The translations under genes were made by a program, and so were the position numbers. Under the pieces are notes generated by a model, which had not been told where the DNA came from, did not search any database, and worked only from the letters and a program-made list of their open reading frames with translations. This document shows, in pieces, positions 43,942-53,539 of a stretch of DNA of 64,000 nt. Source of the DNA: Ferrimonas sediminicola (GTDB taxonomy: Bacteria > Pseudomonadota > Gammaproteobacteria > Enterobacterales > Shewanellaceae); NCBI RefSeq assembly GCF_005116715.1, contig NZ_SWCI01000005.1, positions 1 through 64,000 on the forward strand, read 5' to 3'. Every line of letters starts with the position of its first letter. Position 1 is the stretch's first letter.

Positions 43942-46092
43942 ATGATGCTTCGACAATCCCTGCTTGCGTCAGCCGTAATGCTGTCGCTTGCTGCATGCAC
44001 CTCCGTGGACACCGGCACCAAAGCCGACACCGCCCAGGCGGTACAACTGGCCGACAGCAACCCGCTGAAGAACGAGAGCCCCCTGCTCTACCGTGCCCCA
44101 GATTTTACCAAGATCGACGACAGCCACTTCAAGCCTGCCATGGAAGCGGGCATGGCCGCACAACTGACCGAAGTCGAAGCGATCGCCAACAACCCCGACG
44201 CCCCCACCTTCGAGAACACCGTGGTGGCCATGGAGAAAACCGGCGAACTGCTGAGCCGCGCCGCCAGCGTGTTCTACAACCTGGTCGGCTCCACCAGCAA
44301 CGACGCCCGCCAGGCGCTGGCCGCCGAGATGGGCCCCAAGTTCTCCGAGCACAACGACAACATCTACCTGAACGACAAGCTGTTCAAGCGGGTAAGGACC
44401 ATCTACAACCAGCGCAACGAGCTGAGCCTGGATCCCGAAGGCCTGCGTCTGGTGGAGAACTACTACCAGGACTTCGTGCTCTCCGGTGCCAACCTGAACG
44501 ACGCGGACAAGAGCAAGGTTCGCGAGTTGAACAAGCGCCTGTCCACCCTGACCACCAAGTTTGGCGACAACATCCTCGCCGCCAGCCAGGAGGGTGCCCT
44601 GCTGGTAACCGACGCCCAAGAGCTTGACGGTCTGTCCCAAGGCGAGATCAACGCCGCCAAACTGGCCGCCGAGAGCGCGGGCAAAAAGGGCTACCTGCTG
44701 ACCCTGACCAACACCACTCGTCAGTCCGCTCTCTCCAGCCTGACCAACCGTGACCTGCGTGAAAAACTGTGGCGTGCCTCTGCCTACCGCGCCACCAGCG
44801 GTGAATACGACAACCGTCCCGTGCTGCTGGAACTGGTGAAGCTGCGTGCCGAAAAGGCTGCGTTGTTCGGTTACAACAGCTGGGCCGAATACCAGCTGCA
44901 GACCAGCATGGCCAAGACCCCCGAAGCGGTCCTGGACCTGCTGGGATCCATGGCCCCCAAGGTAGCCGCCAATGCTGCCAACGAAGCCAAAGCCATCGAA
45001 GCCATGGCATCCAAGGACCAGGCCAACTTCGAAGTGAAGCCCTGGGACTGGCTCTACTACGCCGAGAAGGTGCGCCAGAAGGAGTACAACCTCAACTCTG
45101 CCGAAGTGTCTCAGTACTTCGAGTTCAACCGCGTTCTGGAAGATGGCGTGTTCTACACCATGAACCGTCTGTTCGGCATCACCCTGAAGCCTCGAACCGA
45201 CATCCCTGTGTACCACCCGGATGTGAAGGTGTATGAGATCTTCGACAAGGACGGCAGCTCTATGGGCCTGTTCTACGCCGACTACTTTGCCCGTGAAGGC
45301 AAGCGGGGCGGAGCCTGGATGAACACCTTTGTCAGCCAATCCAACATGAAGGGCACCCAGCCCACCATCATCAACGTGATGAACATCCCCAAGGCCCCAG
45401 AAGGCGAGCCTCAGCTGGTGAGCTGGGATGAAGTGACCACCATGTTCCACGAGTTTGGTCACGGCGTGCACGGCCTGTTCTCCGACGTCTACTACCCAAG
45501 CCTGGCTGGCACCAACGTCTCCCGCGACTTCGTGGAGTTCCCCTCCACCTTCCAGGAGGACTGGGCTGCCGACCCAGAGGTGATCGCCAACTACGCCAAG
45601 CAGTACAACACCGGCTCCCCGATTCCTAAGGAGCTGTTGGACAAGGTACTGGCTGCCAGTAAGTTCAACCAGGGCTTCGACACCCTGGAGTACCTGGCCG
45701 CCGCTCTGGTGGACATGGAGTGGCACGCCCTGAGTGCTGAGGAAGCCGCCAAGATCACCGATGTGGAAGCCTTCGAGAAGGCCGCCCTGGCCAAGCACGG
45801 CGTTGATGTGGAGGCGATTCCGCCCCGCTACAAGTCCGCGTACTTCGCCCACATCTTCGCAGGTGGTTACTCGGCCGGTTACTACGCCTACATGTGGTCC
45901 GAGATCCTGGCCGCCGATGCCTTCGCTCACATGCGTGACAACGGCGGTCTGACCCGCGAAATGGGTCAGCGTTTCCGAGACACCATCCTGTCCCGCGGCA
46001 ACAGCCAAGACCTGATGAAGACCTACCTGGACTTCAAGGGCAGCAAGCCGGATACCACCGCCCTGCTGGAGCGCCGTGGTATCTCTCTCTAA
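43942..46092 (+). CDS. dcp: Dipeptidyl carboxypeptidase, M3 family (lipoprotein form)
   Basis: A 716-aa zinc peptidase that removes dipeptides from peptide C-termini. The zinc site HEFGH spans 503-507 (FHEFGHGVHGLFSD), and FVEFPSTFQEDWA and YSAGYYAYMWSEILAADAF are typical of the Dcp branch. The N-terminus carries a lipobox (MLSLAAC), so it is probably anchored in the periplasm. An AAGGAAG site precedes ATG 43942. Monocistronic with terminator. Confidence 0.92.
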   Translation: MMLRQSLLASAVMLSLAACTSVDTGTKADTAQAVQLADSNPLKNESPLLYRAPDFTKIDDSHFKPAMEAGMAAQLTEVEAIANNPDAPTFENTVVAMEKTGELLSRAASVFYNLVGSTSNDARQALAAEMGPKFSEHNDNIYLNDKLFKRVRTIYNQRNELSLDPEGLRLVENYYQDFVLSGANLNDADKSKVRELNKRLSTLTTKFGDNILAASQEGALLVTDAQELDGLSQGEINAAKLAAESAGKKGYLLTLTNTTRQSALSSLTNRDLREKLWRASAYRATSGEYDNRPVLLELVKLRAEKAALFGYNSWAEYQLQTSMAKTPEAVLDLLGSMAPKVAANAANEAKAIEAMASKDQANFEVKPWDWLYYAEKVRQKEYNLNSAEVSQYFEFNRVLEDGVFYTMNRLFGITLKPRTDIPVYHPDVKVYEIFDKDGSSMGLFYADYFAREGKRGGAWMNTFVSQSNMKGTQPTIINVMNIPKAPEGEPQLVSWDEVTTMFHEFGHGVHGLFSDVYYPSLAGTNVSRDFVEFPSTFQEDWAADPEVIANYAKQYNTGSPIPKELLDKVLAASKFNQGFDTLEYLAAALVDMEWHALSAEEAAKITDVEAFEKAALAKHGVDVEAIPPRYKSAYFAHIFAGGYSAGYYAYMWSEILAADAFAHMRDNGGLTREMGQRFRDTILSRGNSQDLMKTYLDFKGSKPDTTALLERRGISL

Positions 46093-46114
46093 GTCACTCT
46101 TTAGAGATTGAACG

Positions 46115-46141
46115 AGCCGGCCCCGGAGGCCGGCTTTTTTC
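46115..46141 (+). terminator. Terminator of dcp
   Basis: AGCCGGCC CCGGA GGCCGGCT followed by six T. Confidence 0.9.
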
Positions 46142-46269
46142 TGCCCGAAACTCGGCAGCCTGCACTGATAACGACAGAGTGCCGGCGCCACGCAACATGA
46201 TCTGCCTCCTTGAATTTTCCCCCTTTGGGGTCACACTGAGGCTCTGGTCTGAACAGGAAGCAAACAACC

Positions 46270-46914
46270 ATGATAAACACACTGCAACAGGTGCTGGAAC
46301 AGCGCTACTCCACCAAGGTGTTCGACGCCAGCCAAGGCGCCGACGAACAGAAGGTCCAGGCCCTGATCGATACCCTGCGCCTGGCGCCCTCCTCCATCAA
46401 CAGCCAGCCCTGGCAGCTGTTTGTTATCTCCAACCCCGAAGAGAAGGCGCGCCTGGCCAAGGCCGCCTGGGACTACAACCAGCCCAAATTCCACGATGCC
46501 TCCCACCTGTTCGTGTTCTGTGCCAAGACCGAATTTGGGGCCGAAGAGGTGATGGAGCTGGAACAGCTGGTGGCGGAGGTGCGCGGCACCGAGGTGAACC
46601 AGGACCGCGTCGCCCTGATGACCAACTACGTCGAGGGGATGGACCCGGCGGATCGCCAGGAGTGGCTGAAGAAGCAGGTGTACCTGCTGTTCGGTCAGTT
46701 CCTGCTCTCCTGTGGCCTGCTGGAGCTTGACGCCTGTCCGGTCGAGGGCTTCCTGCCCGAGGATCTGGACACACTGATGGGTCTGGAGGAGAAGGGGCTG
46801 ACCTCGGTGGTGACCGCCCTGGTGGGGGTACGCTCCAACGAGGATTTCAACACCCTGGACAAGGCCGCCAAGGTCCGCATCCCCCGCGAGCGTTTCGTCA
46901 CCGAAGTGAAGTGA
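46270..46914 (+). CDS. Nitroreductase-family NAD(P)H oxidoreductase (second copy)
   Basis: A 214-aa FMN flavoprotein. RYSTKVFDASQ, LAPSSINSQPWQLFVIS and FCAKTEFG match the NfsB family; the C-terminal half diverges (LLELDACPVEGFLPEDLD), and the NfsB loop near 100-130 differs. It is a distant paralogue of the gene at 11025-11678. Substrate unknown. Confidence 0.85.
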   Translation: MINTLQQVLEQRYSTKVFDASQGADEQKVQALIDTLRLAPSSINSQPWQLFVISNPEEKARLAKAAWDYNQPKFHDASHLFVFCAKTEFGAEEVMELEQLVAEVRGTEVNQDRVALMTNYVEGMDPADRQEWLKKQVYLLFGQFLLSCGLLELDACPVEGFLPEDLDTLMGLEEKGLTSVVTALVGVRSNEDFNTLDKAAKVRIPRERFVTEVK

Positions 46915-46932
46915 TCTTCATTCCATAGAAAA

Positions 46933-46957
46933 GGGGCGCCAAGCGCCCCATTTTTTT
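46933..46957. terminator. Terminator between nitroreductase and punC
   Basis: GGGGCGC CAA GCGCCCC followed by A and seven T on the plus strand. The A-run on the other side is short, so it mainly serves the nitroreductase but may work both ways. Confidence 0.85.
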
Positions 46958-48169
46958 CTATGACTCCCGCTCATCGATGGCAACCCGGGCCGGATCCGGC
47001 AGCGCCCACTGACGGCGCTGGCCGGGCTCGGACAGCACATACCCCAGCATCACCCCGATACAGCTCAGGCCGATGGCGATGCCGACGGCGGCCTGGGCCT
47101 GACCGGCAAACAGGGCCACGGCAGCACTGGCGGCGAAGCTGACGCTGATCTGGATGCTGTTCTGCAGGCCGGCGCCGGTGGCCGGGCACTCCCTGGCGCA
47201 CCCCAGGGCCCGGTTGACGGCGATAGGATAGAGGGCACCGTTGGCGGCGGCCAGCAGGCAGAAGGGCGCCAGCATCGGCCAGATAACGGGGAGGGGCAGC
47301 AGGGAGACGACCGTCAGCAGCAGCGAGGCAAACCCGAACAGCACCAGCAGCTGTTTCAGCATCCAGCCATCCCCCAAGCGCTCCACCCACCGTTTGCCCA
47401 GATAGCCGCCGCCCAGGAAGGCCAGGGTCTGGGGCAGGAACACCAGGGCGATGTCGCCGGCGCCGTAGCCCATCCCGCTCATCACCCTGGGCAGGCCGGT
47501 GAGAAACGCGAAGAACGCCGCCGAGCCAAAGCTGTAGATCAGCACATTACCCACGTAGCCAGGGCGTCGCAGCAACAGGCCGAAATCGGCGGCAATGCTG
47601 CCCTGGGGGGGCTGTGGCGGCCGGCCGGGGCGCTTCAGGGTCGCCAGGAAACAGCCTCCCCCCATCAGCGCCAGCCCGATGAAGATCCCCTGCCAGTCGA
47701 ACCCCTGCATCAGAACCACCCCGAGTTGCGGCGCCAGCGCCGGAGTCAGCGCCACCAGGGGCATGATGCTGGCAAACAGCCGCTGAGCCTCACGGTCGCT
47801 CTTTTCGCCCACCACCATCGCCTGCCAGATCACCGCCGCCGCCGAGACCCCCAACGCCTGCAGGGCACGCAGGGTCAGCAGCTGCCAGATGGCCTGGGTA
47901 AAGGCGATGGCCACCGAAGCCGCCACAAACACCGCCAGCCCGGCCAGCAGCGCGGTGCGGTGGCCAAAGCGATCGGAGAGGACGCCCCAGAGCAGCTGGC
48001 CAACGGCCAGGCCGGCCAGGAACACCGACAGCGACAGCGCCACCGCCTCCGGGCCGCTGCCAAAGAACCCCTGCATCCGCTCGAAGGCGGGCAGATACAT
48101 GTCGGTGGCCACAAACCCCAGCATCGACAGGGCCGCCAGGTAGAGCATCTCCAGTTTGGTGGTTTTCAC
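46958..48169 (-). CDS. punC: MFS transporter of the Bcr/CflA type, purine nucleoside transporter PunC
   Basis: A 403-aa 12-helix major-facilitator protein. It follows E. coli PunC (YdhC) along its length: LSMLGFVATDMYLPAF, VFLAGLAVGQLLWGVLSDR, VSAAAVIWQAMVV, and FCLLAAANGALYPIAV. E. coli PunC imports adenosine and other purine nucleosides. The divergent neighbour is a PunR-type regulator, as in E. coli, which strengthens the call. Many relatives are drug exporters, so function should be held lightly. Confidence 0.82.
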   Translation of the reverse strand: MKTTKLEMLYLAALSMLGFVATDMYLPAFERMQGFFGSGPEAVALSLSVFLAGLAVGQLLWGVLSDRFGHRTALLAGLAVFVAASVAIAFTQAIWQLLTLRALQALGVSAAAVIWQAMVVGEKSDREAQRLFASIMPLVALTPALAPQLGVVLMQGFDWQGIFIGLALMGGGCFLATLKRPGRPPQPPQGSIAADFGLLLRRPGYVGNVLIYSFGSAAFFAFLTGLPRVMSGMGYGAGDIALVFLPQTLAFLGGGYLGKRWVERLGDGWMLKQLLVLFGFASLLLTVVSLLPLPVIWPMLAPFCLLAAANGALYPIAVNRALGCARECPATGAGLQNSIQISVSFAASAAVALFAGQAQAAVGIAIGLSCIGVMLGYVLSEPGQRRQWALPDPARVAIDERES

Positions 48170-48264
48170 ATCAAATACCTTTCAACATTTTTCATCGAGC
48201 GAGGTGGCGCCAGCCCCATGTATATTGAGGCTGTGAATTGTATTGATCGCTATCCGGAAAATTA

Positions 48265-48289
48265 AACGATATTATTCTGGGTTATCGTT
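48265..48289. promoter_or_regulatory. Candidate PunR operator (T-N11-A dyad)
   Basis: AACGATA-N11-TATCGTT is a perfect dyad with the LysR-type T-N11-A layout, 19 bp before punR and about 100 bp from punC. Confidence 0.6.
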
Positions 48290-48307
48290 CAAAATATTTG
48301 ATTGGTT

Positions 48308-49210
48308 ATGTTTGCCAAAGCCGACTTGGAACTGCTGGATTGTGTCGCCCGCCTGGGCAGTTTCACCGCCGCCGCCGGGCGGCTGCACAAGGTCCCCTCC
48401 GCCATCAGCTATCGGGTGCGCCAGATAGAGGGGGAGTTGGGGGTCACCCTGTTCCATCGTCTGCCACGCCGGGTGGAACTGACCGAAGCCGGCCGGCACT
48501 TCATCGGCGAGGCCAGGGCCATGTTGCGCCAGATGGAGGAGGTCAAGGCCCAGACTCAGCGGGTGGCCAGTGGCTGGCAGCAGACCCTGCGCCTGGCCCT
48601 GGACAACGTGGTCAAGCCGCTGCGGATCACCGCTCTGGTGCGTGATTTCTACCGCCACTTCGATAACGCCGAACTGGTGATCGGCATGGAGGTGTTCAAC
48701 GGCGTCTGGGACGCGCTGGCTGAGGGCCGGGCGGATATCGCCATCGGCGCCACCTCGGCCATCCCGGTAGGCGGTGACTTTGGCTACCTGGAGATGGGCG
48801 ATCTGGAATGGGCCTTCGTGATGGCCTCCCACCACCCCCTGGCCAAGGAGGCCTGTCCAAGCGAGGAGGCCATAGGCCGCTACCCCGCCATCAGCCTGGA
48901 GGACAGCGCTCGCACCCTGCCTAAACGCAGCAACTGGCAACTGCCCCAGCAACGGCGGCTGATGGTGCCGGACTGGCCCAACGCCATCGCCTGCTTCAGC
49001 GAGGGGCTGGGGCTGGGATGCATGCCCCGCCACTATGCCGACCCCTTGATTGCCCGGGGCATCCTGGTGGAAAAGTCCCTGCCCGACCCGCGCAGCCCCA
49101 GCCCCTGTTGCCTCGCCTGGCGCAAGGACGACAGCAACCGGCTGCTGGCCTGGGTACTGGACTACCTGGGCGAGGACAGGGGCCAACTCAACCGGGAGTG
49201 GCTGAACTGA
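48308..49210 (+). CDS. punR: LysR-family regulator PunR
   Basis: A 300-aa regulator closely following E. coli PunR (YdhB): LELLDCVARLGSFTAAAGRL and HKVPSAISYRVRQIE in the DNA-binding domain, EVFNGVWDALAEGRADIAIG and ARTLPKRSNW in the effector domain. It should activate punC in response to purine nucleosides. ATG 48308 aligns with E. coli; TTG 48302 is less likely. There is no clear ribosome site. Confidence 0.85.
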   Translation: MFAKADLELLDCVARLGSFTAAAGRLHKVPSAISYRVRQIEGELGVTLFHRLPRRVELTEAGRHFIGEARAMLRQMEEVKAQTQRVASGWQQTLRLALDNVVKPLRITALVRDFYRHFDNAELVIGMEVFNGVWDALAEGRADIAIGATSAIPVGGDFGYLEMGDLEWAFVMASHHPLAKEACPSEEAIGRYPAISLEDSARTLPKRSNWQLPQQRRLMVPDWPNAIACFSEGLGLGCMPRHYADPLIARGILVEKSLPDPRSPSPCCLAWRKDDSNRLLAWVLDYLGEDRGQLNREWLN

Positions 49211-49469
49211 CCCTCTTAAAAAGAAAAGCTTACACAATTTTTCCTGTTCCCATTTCCCCCACTTTCGGTGGATTTCACCAGTAAATCCCGGATGTTAACC
49301 TCAGCTTAGATTCTTGAATAATATTTGTTGGTTGGCTGTTCGCCCGGGCGCCAGACGGCGGTTTTCCCCGGTGCAGACCCTATGGTATCTTGCCCGCGCC
49401 ACAACGCCCCGCCGCACCACTCTCATAACCAGAGCGGCCGGGGATACACCCTTAAGAAGGAAACCGTCC

Positions 49470-51830
49470 GTGTCATTTCGCTCCCTTTTCCTGGGGCTGT
49501 CGCTGATCGCCACCACAGCCCTGGCCGCCGACCCGCTGCTGGTCGCCGGTGACAAGTTCCGCCAGCTCGAAGAGCTGCTGCCCACCCCCAACAGCTACCG
49601 CACCGCCTCCGGGGCCCCCGGCCACCAGTACTGGCAGCAGCAGGCGGATTACCACATCGACGTCACCCTGGATGACGCCAACCAGAGCCTGTCGGCCACA
49701 GAGGTGATCACCTACACCAACCACTCCCCGGATACCCTGCGCTACCTGTGGCTGCAACTGGATGCCAACCGCTTTCGCCAGGACTCCATGGCCAACCGCA
49801 TGCGCACCGTGTCCGTGGCCGACGAGGGGGACAAGGCCAACCGCATCGACATGGGCAGCTACCGCCGGGAACTGATGACCCAGGTGCACCCCTCAGGGAT
49901 CAACCTGACCCGGGTCAACGGCAAGGGCGGTGAGCCCCTGAAGTACACCCTGGTGGACACCCTGATGCGGGTGGACCTGCCCACGGCCCTGAAGCCCGGC
50001 CAGAGCTTCGAACTCACAATAGGCTGGCAGTATCAGATCCACGAGCAGAAGGCCCTGGGCGGGCGTTCCGGCTATGAGTATTTCGAGCGGGACGACAACT
50101 ACCTCTACGAAGTGGCCCAGTGGTTCCCCCGGATGGCGGTCTACAGCGACGCCCACGGCTGGCACAACAAGCCGTTCCTGCGTCACGGTGAGTTCACCCT
50201 GGAGTTTGGCGACTACCAGGTAAACATCACCGTCCCCGCCGATCATGTGGTCACCGCCACCGGTATCCTGACCAACCCGGAGGAGGTACTCACCCCGGTC
50301 CAGCGGCAACGGCTGGCGCAGGCCAGAAACGCCAACACGCCGGTGCAGATCATCACCAAGACCGAGGCGCTGGAGAATGAGAAGCGCCGCAGCGAGGACA
50401 CCAAGACCTGGCGCTTCAAAGCCGACCGGGTGCGCGATTTCGCCTGGGCCTCCTCCCGCAAGTTCCTTTGGGACGCCCAGGGCTACAACAAGGGCGGCAC
50501 CGACACCCTGGCGATGTCTCTCTACCCGGAGGAGGCCACCCCCCTGTGGGACAGGTACTCCACCGCCGCCATCGTCCACACTCTGGATGTCTACAACCGC
50601 TACAGCTTCGACTACCCCTACCCGGTGGCAATCTCGGTCAACGGTCCGGTGGGCGGAATGGAGTACCCCATGCTCTCCTTCAACGGTCCCCGCCCCGAAA
50701 TCAACAAGGAGGACCGCAGCGACCGCACCTGGTCCAGGCGCACCAAGTACGGGTTGATCACCGTCATCATCCACGAGGTGGGCCACAACTACTTTCCGAT
50801 GATCGTCAACTCCGATGAGCGCCAGTGGAGCTGGATGGATGAGGGGCTGAACACCTTCGTCCAGTACCTGGCCCAGCAGGCCTGGGAGGAGGAGTATCCC
50901 TCCAAGGGCGGCGAACCCCGGGAGATCATCTCCTACATGAAAAGCGAGGGTCAGGTGCCAATCATGACCAACTCGGAGTCGATCCTGCAGTTTGGCAACA
51001 ACGCCTACGCCAAGCCGGCCACCGCCCTCAATATCCTGCGGGAAACCATCCTCGGCCGTGAGCTGTTTGACTTCGCCTTCCGCGAATACGCCGAGCGCTG
51101 GAAGTTCAAGCGCCCCATGCCTGCCGACTTCTTCCGCACCCTGGAGGACGCCTCCGGGGTGGACCTGGACTGGTTCTGGCGCGGCTGGTTCTACACCACC
51201 GACCATGTGGACATCAGCATCGACCGCGTGCGTCATTTCACGGTGAACACCAAGGATCCGGAGATCGAGTCCCAGTGGCAGCGCCGCCAGCATCAGGAGA
51301 AGCCGGAGACCATCACCGAACAGCGCAACCAGGGGATGCCCAGGTTTATCGACGGCAAACCTGAGCTGCACGACTTCTACAACGACCATGACCAGTTCAC
51401 CGCCACCAACCAGGCCCGCAACGACTACGCCGACATGTTGGCCAAACTGGAGCCCTTCGAACGGGATCTGCTGCAGGATGACCACAACGTCTACCTGCTG
51501 GATTTCTCCAACCTCGGCGGCCTGGTGATGCCCATTCTCCTCGAGCTCAGCTACGACGACGGCAGCAGCGAGTCCCTGACCCTGCCGGCGGAGATCTGGG
51601 TGAAGAACGCCCAAAAGGTGACAAAGATGCTGGTACGCCCCAGGGAGAAGCGGCTCACCTCGGTGGTGGTGGATCCCCATTGGCAGACCGCCGACACCGA
51701 CGTGGACAACAATCACTACCCAAGGCAGATCCTGCCTTCGCGTCTGGAGCTGTTTAAGGAGAAGAAGAAGAAGAATATGATGCAGAACTACGCCGAGCCC
51801 CTGAAGGAGAGCGGTAAGGAGGACGGATGA
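49470..51830 (+). CDS. Secreted M1-family zinc aminopeptidase
   Basis: A 786-aa periplasmic or secreted metallopeptidase. A signal peptide (MSFRSLFLGLSLIATTALA) precedes the M1 fold. GGMEYP (395-400) replaces the usual GAMEN exopeptidase motif, HEVGH (435-439) plus E458 (MDEGLNTF) bind zinc. The C-terminus is a long Lys-rich charged tail (KEKKKKNMMQNY). GTG 49470 lies eight bases after AAGGA; 52 upstream in-frame codons are rejected. It overlaps the DUF6702 gene by four bases. Confidence 0.88.
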   Translation: MSFRSLFLGLSLIATTALAADPLLVAGDKFRQLEELLPTPNSYRTASGAPGHQYWQQQADYHIDVTLDDANQSLSATEVITYTNHSPDTLRYLWLQLDANRFRQDSMANRMRTVSVADEGDKANRIDMGSYRRELMTQVHPSGINLTRVNGKGGEPLKYTLVDTLMRVDLPTALKPGQSFELTIGWQYQIHEQKALGGRSGYEYFERDDNYLYEVAQWFPRMAVYSDAHGWHNKPFLRHGEFTLEFGDYQVNITVPADHVVTATGILTNPEEVLTPVQRQRLAQARNANTPVQIITKTEALENEKRRSEDTKTWRFKADRVRDFAWASSRKFLWDAQGYNKGGTDTLAMSLYPEEATPLWDRYSTAAIVHTLDVYNRYSFDYPYPVAISVNGPVGGMEYPMLSFNGPRPEINKEDRSDRTWSRRTKYGLITVIIHEVGHNYFPMIVNSDERQWSWMDEGLNTFVQYLAQQAWEEEYPSKGGEPREIISYMKSEGQVPIMTNSESILQFGNNAYAKPATALNILRETILGRELFDFAFREYAERWKFKRPMPADFFRTLEDASGVDLDWFWRGWFYTTDHVDISIDRVRHFTVNTKDPEIESQWQRRQHQEKPETITEQRNQGMPRFIDGKPELHDFYNDHDQFTATNQARNDYADMLAKLEPFERDLLQDDHNVYLLDFSNLGGLVMPILLELSYDDGSSESLTLPAEIWVKNAQKVTKMLVRPREKRLTSVVVDPHWQTADTDVDNNHYPRQILPSRLELFKEKKKKNMMQNYAEPLKESGKEDG

Positions 51831-52300
51831 GGCCATGGCTTCTGGTGCTGGCACTGCTCTGCGGCAGTGCCTGGGCCCATCAATACCACTTCGGGCTGAC
51901 GGAGATGGCCCTGAGCCGAGATGGCCACTCCCTGGAGATCATCCACCGCTACAGTGCCCGGGATATGGGACTGGCGCTGGAGCTGCCCGCCAGCAAGGGG
52001 TTCGCCGACGCCGAGCCCCAGCTGCGAGCCTATATGGAGAAGCACTTCAGGGTGGAAACCGATACCGGTCTGGCACTGCGGCCCGACTGGGTGGGCATCG
52101 ACCCCAATGTCCGCGACCTGCTCATCTACCAGGAGCTGCCCATCGCCAAATACCGCGGCCAGCCCCTGACCATCACCCTGACCCTGCTGCAGGAGGTGGA
52201 ACCCAGCCAGGTGAACACCCTCAACCTGCAGGGTTTCCAAGACACCCAGAGCTGGCAGTTGAACCGGGCGTCCCCCTCGGTCACCCTGACCCTGCCCTGA
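51827..52300 (+). CDS. DUF6702-family exported protein
   Basis: A 157-aa protein with signal peptide (MRPWLLVLALLCGSAWA) then HQYHFGLTEMALSRDGHSLE and IIHRYSARD, the DUF6702 opening. All-beta and soluble. In other bacteria this family sits next to M1 peptidases, as here, where ATGA overlap indicates translational coupling. It may be a periplasmic partner of the peptidase; function is unknown. Confidence 0.8.
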   Translation: MRPWLLVLALLCGSAWAHQYHFGLTEMALSRDGHSLEIIHRYSARDMGLALELPASKGFADAEPQLRAYMEKHFRVETDTGLALRPDWVGIDPNVRDLLIYQELPIAKYRGQPLTITLTLLQEVEPSQVNTLNLQGFQDTQSWQLNRASPSVTLTLP

Positions 52301-52795
52301 CTAGCCGGCCTGGGGCCTGAGCCTGGCCATCAGCAGGGCATCCACATAGTGGCCGTCTCGGAACGCATACTCCCGGGCGGTCCCCTCCACCTCGAACCCC
52401 TGCTTGCGATACAGTGCCAGGGCCGGCTGGTTGCCAGTGTACACCTCCAGCTCCACCCGGCGCAGCGCCAGCCAGTTATCCGCCAGCTCCAGCAGAGCCG
52501 ACAGCAGGGCGGTGCCCACCCCCTGTCCCTGGAACTCCGGATGTACCGCCATCCCCAGGTTGGCCACATGACGCCGCCTGGGGGCGGTCGACAGCTCCAG
52601 GCCTCCGTTGGCCACCACCCTGCCCTGGAGCTCCACCACCAGCAGATGAAGATTCTCCGGCTTGCCGCTCAGGCGCTGATGCCACATCTGCTCCGTGGGA
52701 TAGGGCAGCTGCAGGGTATTGCCATAGCACTCCGGCTGGGCCATGGTTTGGCAGATGTCGACGGCGTCCTCGGGGCGTGCTGCACGGATGATCAT
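52301..52795 (-). CDS. GNAT-family N-acetyltransferase
   Basis: A 164-aa acetyltransferase: IRAARPEDAVDI at the start, acetyl-CoA loop HPEFQGQGVGTALL (motif A) and ALALYRKQGFEVEGT (motif B). Similar to YhhY-like amino-acid or ribosomal-type acetyltransferases; substrate unknown. Its stop directly abuts the DUF6702 stop on the other strand. Confidence 0.85.
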   Translation of the reverse strand: MIIRAARPEDAVDICQTMAQPECYGNTLQLPYPTEQMWHQRLSGKPENLHLLVVELQGRVVANGGLELSTAPRRRHVANLGMAVHPEFQGQGVGTALLSALLELADNWLALRRVELEVYTGNQPALALYRKQGFEVEGTAREYAFRDGHYVDALLMARLRPQAG

Positions 52796-52846
52796 GGGTT
52801 CTCCCTTGTCTATTTCATTGAAAATTTTAGATGTTTTTTCTTTTTC

Positions 52847-53539
52847 TCACGATTCCAGTGCCTTTTCAACCGCCGCGTCGGCGTGAATCCTGGTGGTATC
52901 GAACAGGGGCACCCGGGTGTCGCTCTGGGTCACCAGCAAGCCGATCTCGGTGCAGCCGAGGATCACCCCCTGGGCCCCCCTGCTGGCCAGCTCATCGATG
53001 ATCTCCAGGTAGGCCTCGCGGGAGGCGGGCTCCACCCGTCCCAGGCACAGTTCCCGGTAGATCACCCGGTCCACCAAGGCGCGCCCCGGGTCATCGGGCA
53101 CCAGCACCTCGATCCCCCGGGTCTGAAGCCGCTCCCGGTAGAAGGCCTGCTCCATGGTAAAGCGGGTGCCCAGCAATCCGATCCTGTCTATCCCAGCGAC
53201 ACTCAGGCGCGCCGCGGTGGCGTCGGCGATGTGTAGCAGGGGCACACCGATGGCCTCGGAGACTTGGCTGGCCACCTTTTGCATGGTGTTGGTGGCGATC
53301 AGGACCAACTCCGCCCCCGCCCCCTCTAGGGCTCGGGCGGCATCCGCCAGCATCGTCCCGGCGCGCTGCCAGTCACCGTCACTCTGAAGCGCCTCGATCT
53401 CGGCAAAGTCGACACTGTAGAGCACCAGTTTGGCGCTGTGCAGGCCTCCTAAAGCGGCGGCAATACCCCGATTGATCTGCCGATAGTAACTGACGCTGGA
53501 CTCCCAGCTCATGCCGCCAATGATGCCGATGGTCTTCAT
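52847..53539 (-). CDS. Aspartate/glutamate racemase-family protein lacking the first catalytic Cys
   Basis: A 230-aa protein very like E. coli YgeA: KTIGIIGGMSWESSVSYYR, LLGTRFTMEQAFYRERL, GVILGCTEIGLLV. Racemases of this type use two Cys, in the CTNTMH and GCTE motifs. Here the first motif reads IATNTMQK: Ala (GCC) replaces Cys and Gln replaces His, while the GCTE Cys remains. The enzyme may therefore not racemise by the usual two-base route. ATG 53539 is the conserved start. Monocistronic. Confidence 0.85.
   Translation of the reverse strand: MKTIGIIGGMSWESSVSYYRQINRGIAAALGGLHSAKLVLYSVDFAEIEALQSDGDWQRAGTMLADAARALEGAGAELVLIATNTMQKVASQVSEAIGVPLLHIADATAARLSVAGIDRIGLLGTRFTMEQAFYRERLQTRGIEVLVPDDPGRALVDRVIYRELCLGRVEPASREAYLEIIDELASRGAQGVILGCTEIGLLVTQSDTRVPLFDTTRIHADAAVEKALES

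Noticed and set aside
43969-46191. 740-codon minus-strand open frame opposite dcp
   Set aside because: Antisense shadow; the M3 peptidase on the plus strand is complete with HEFGH and a terminator.
49893-51854. 653-codon minus-strand open frame opposite the M1 peptidase
   Set aside because: Antisense shadow without recognisable domains.
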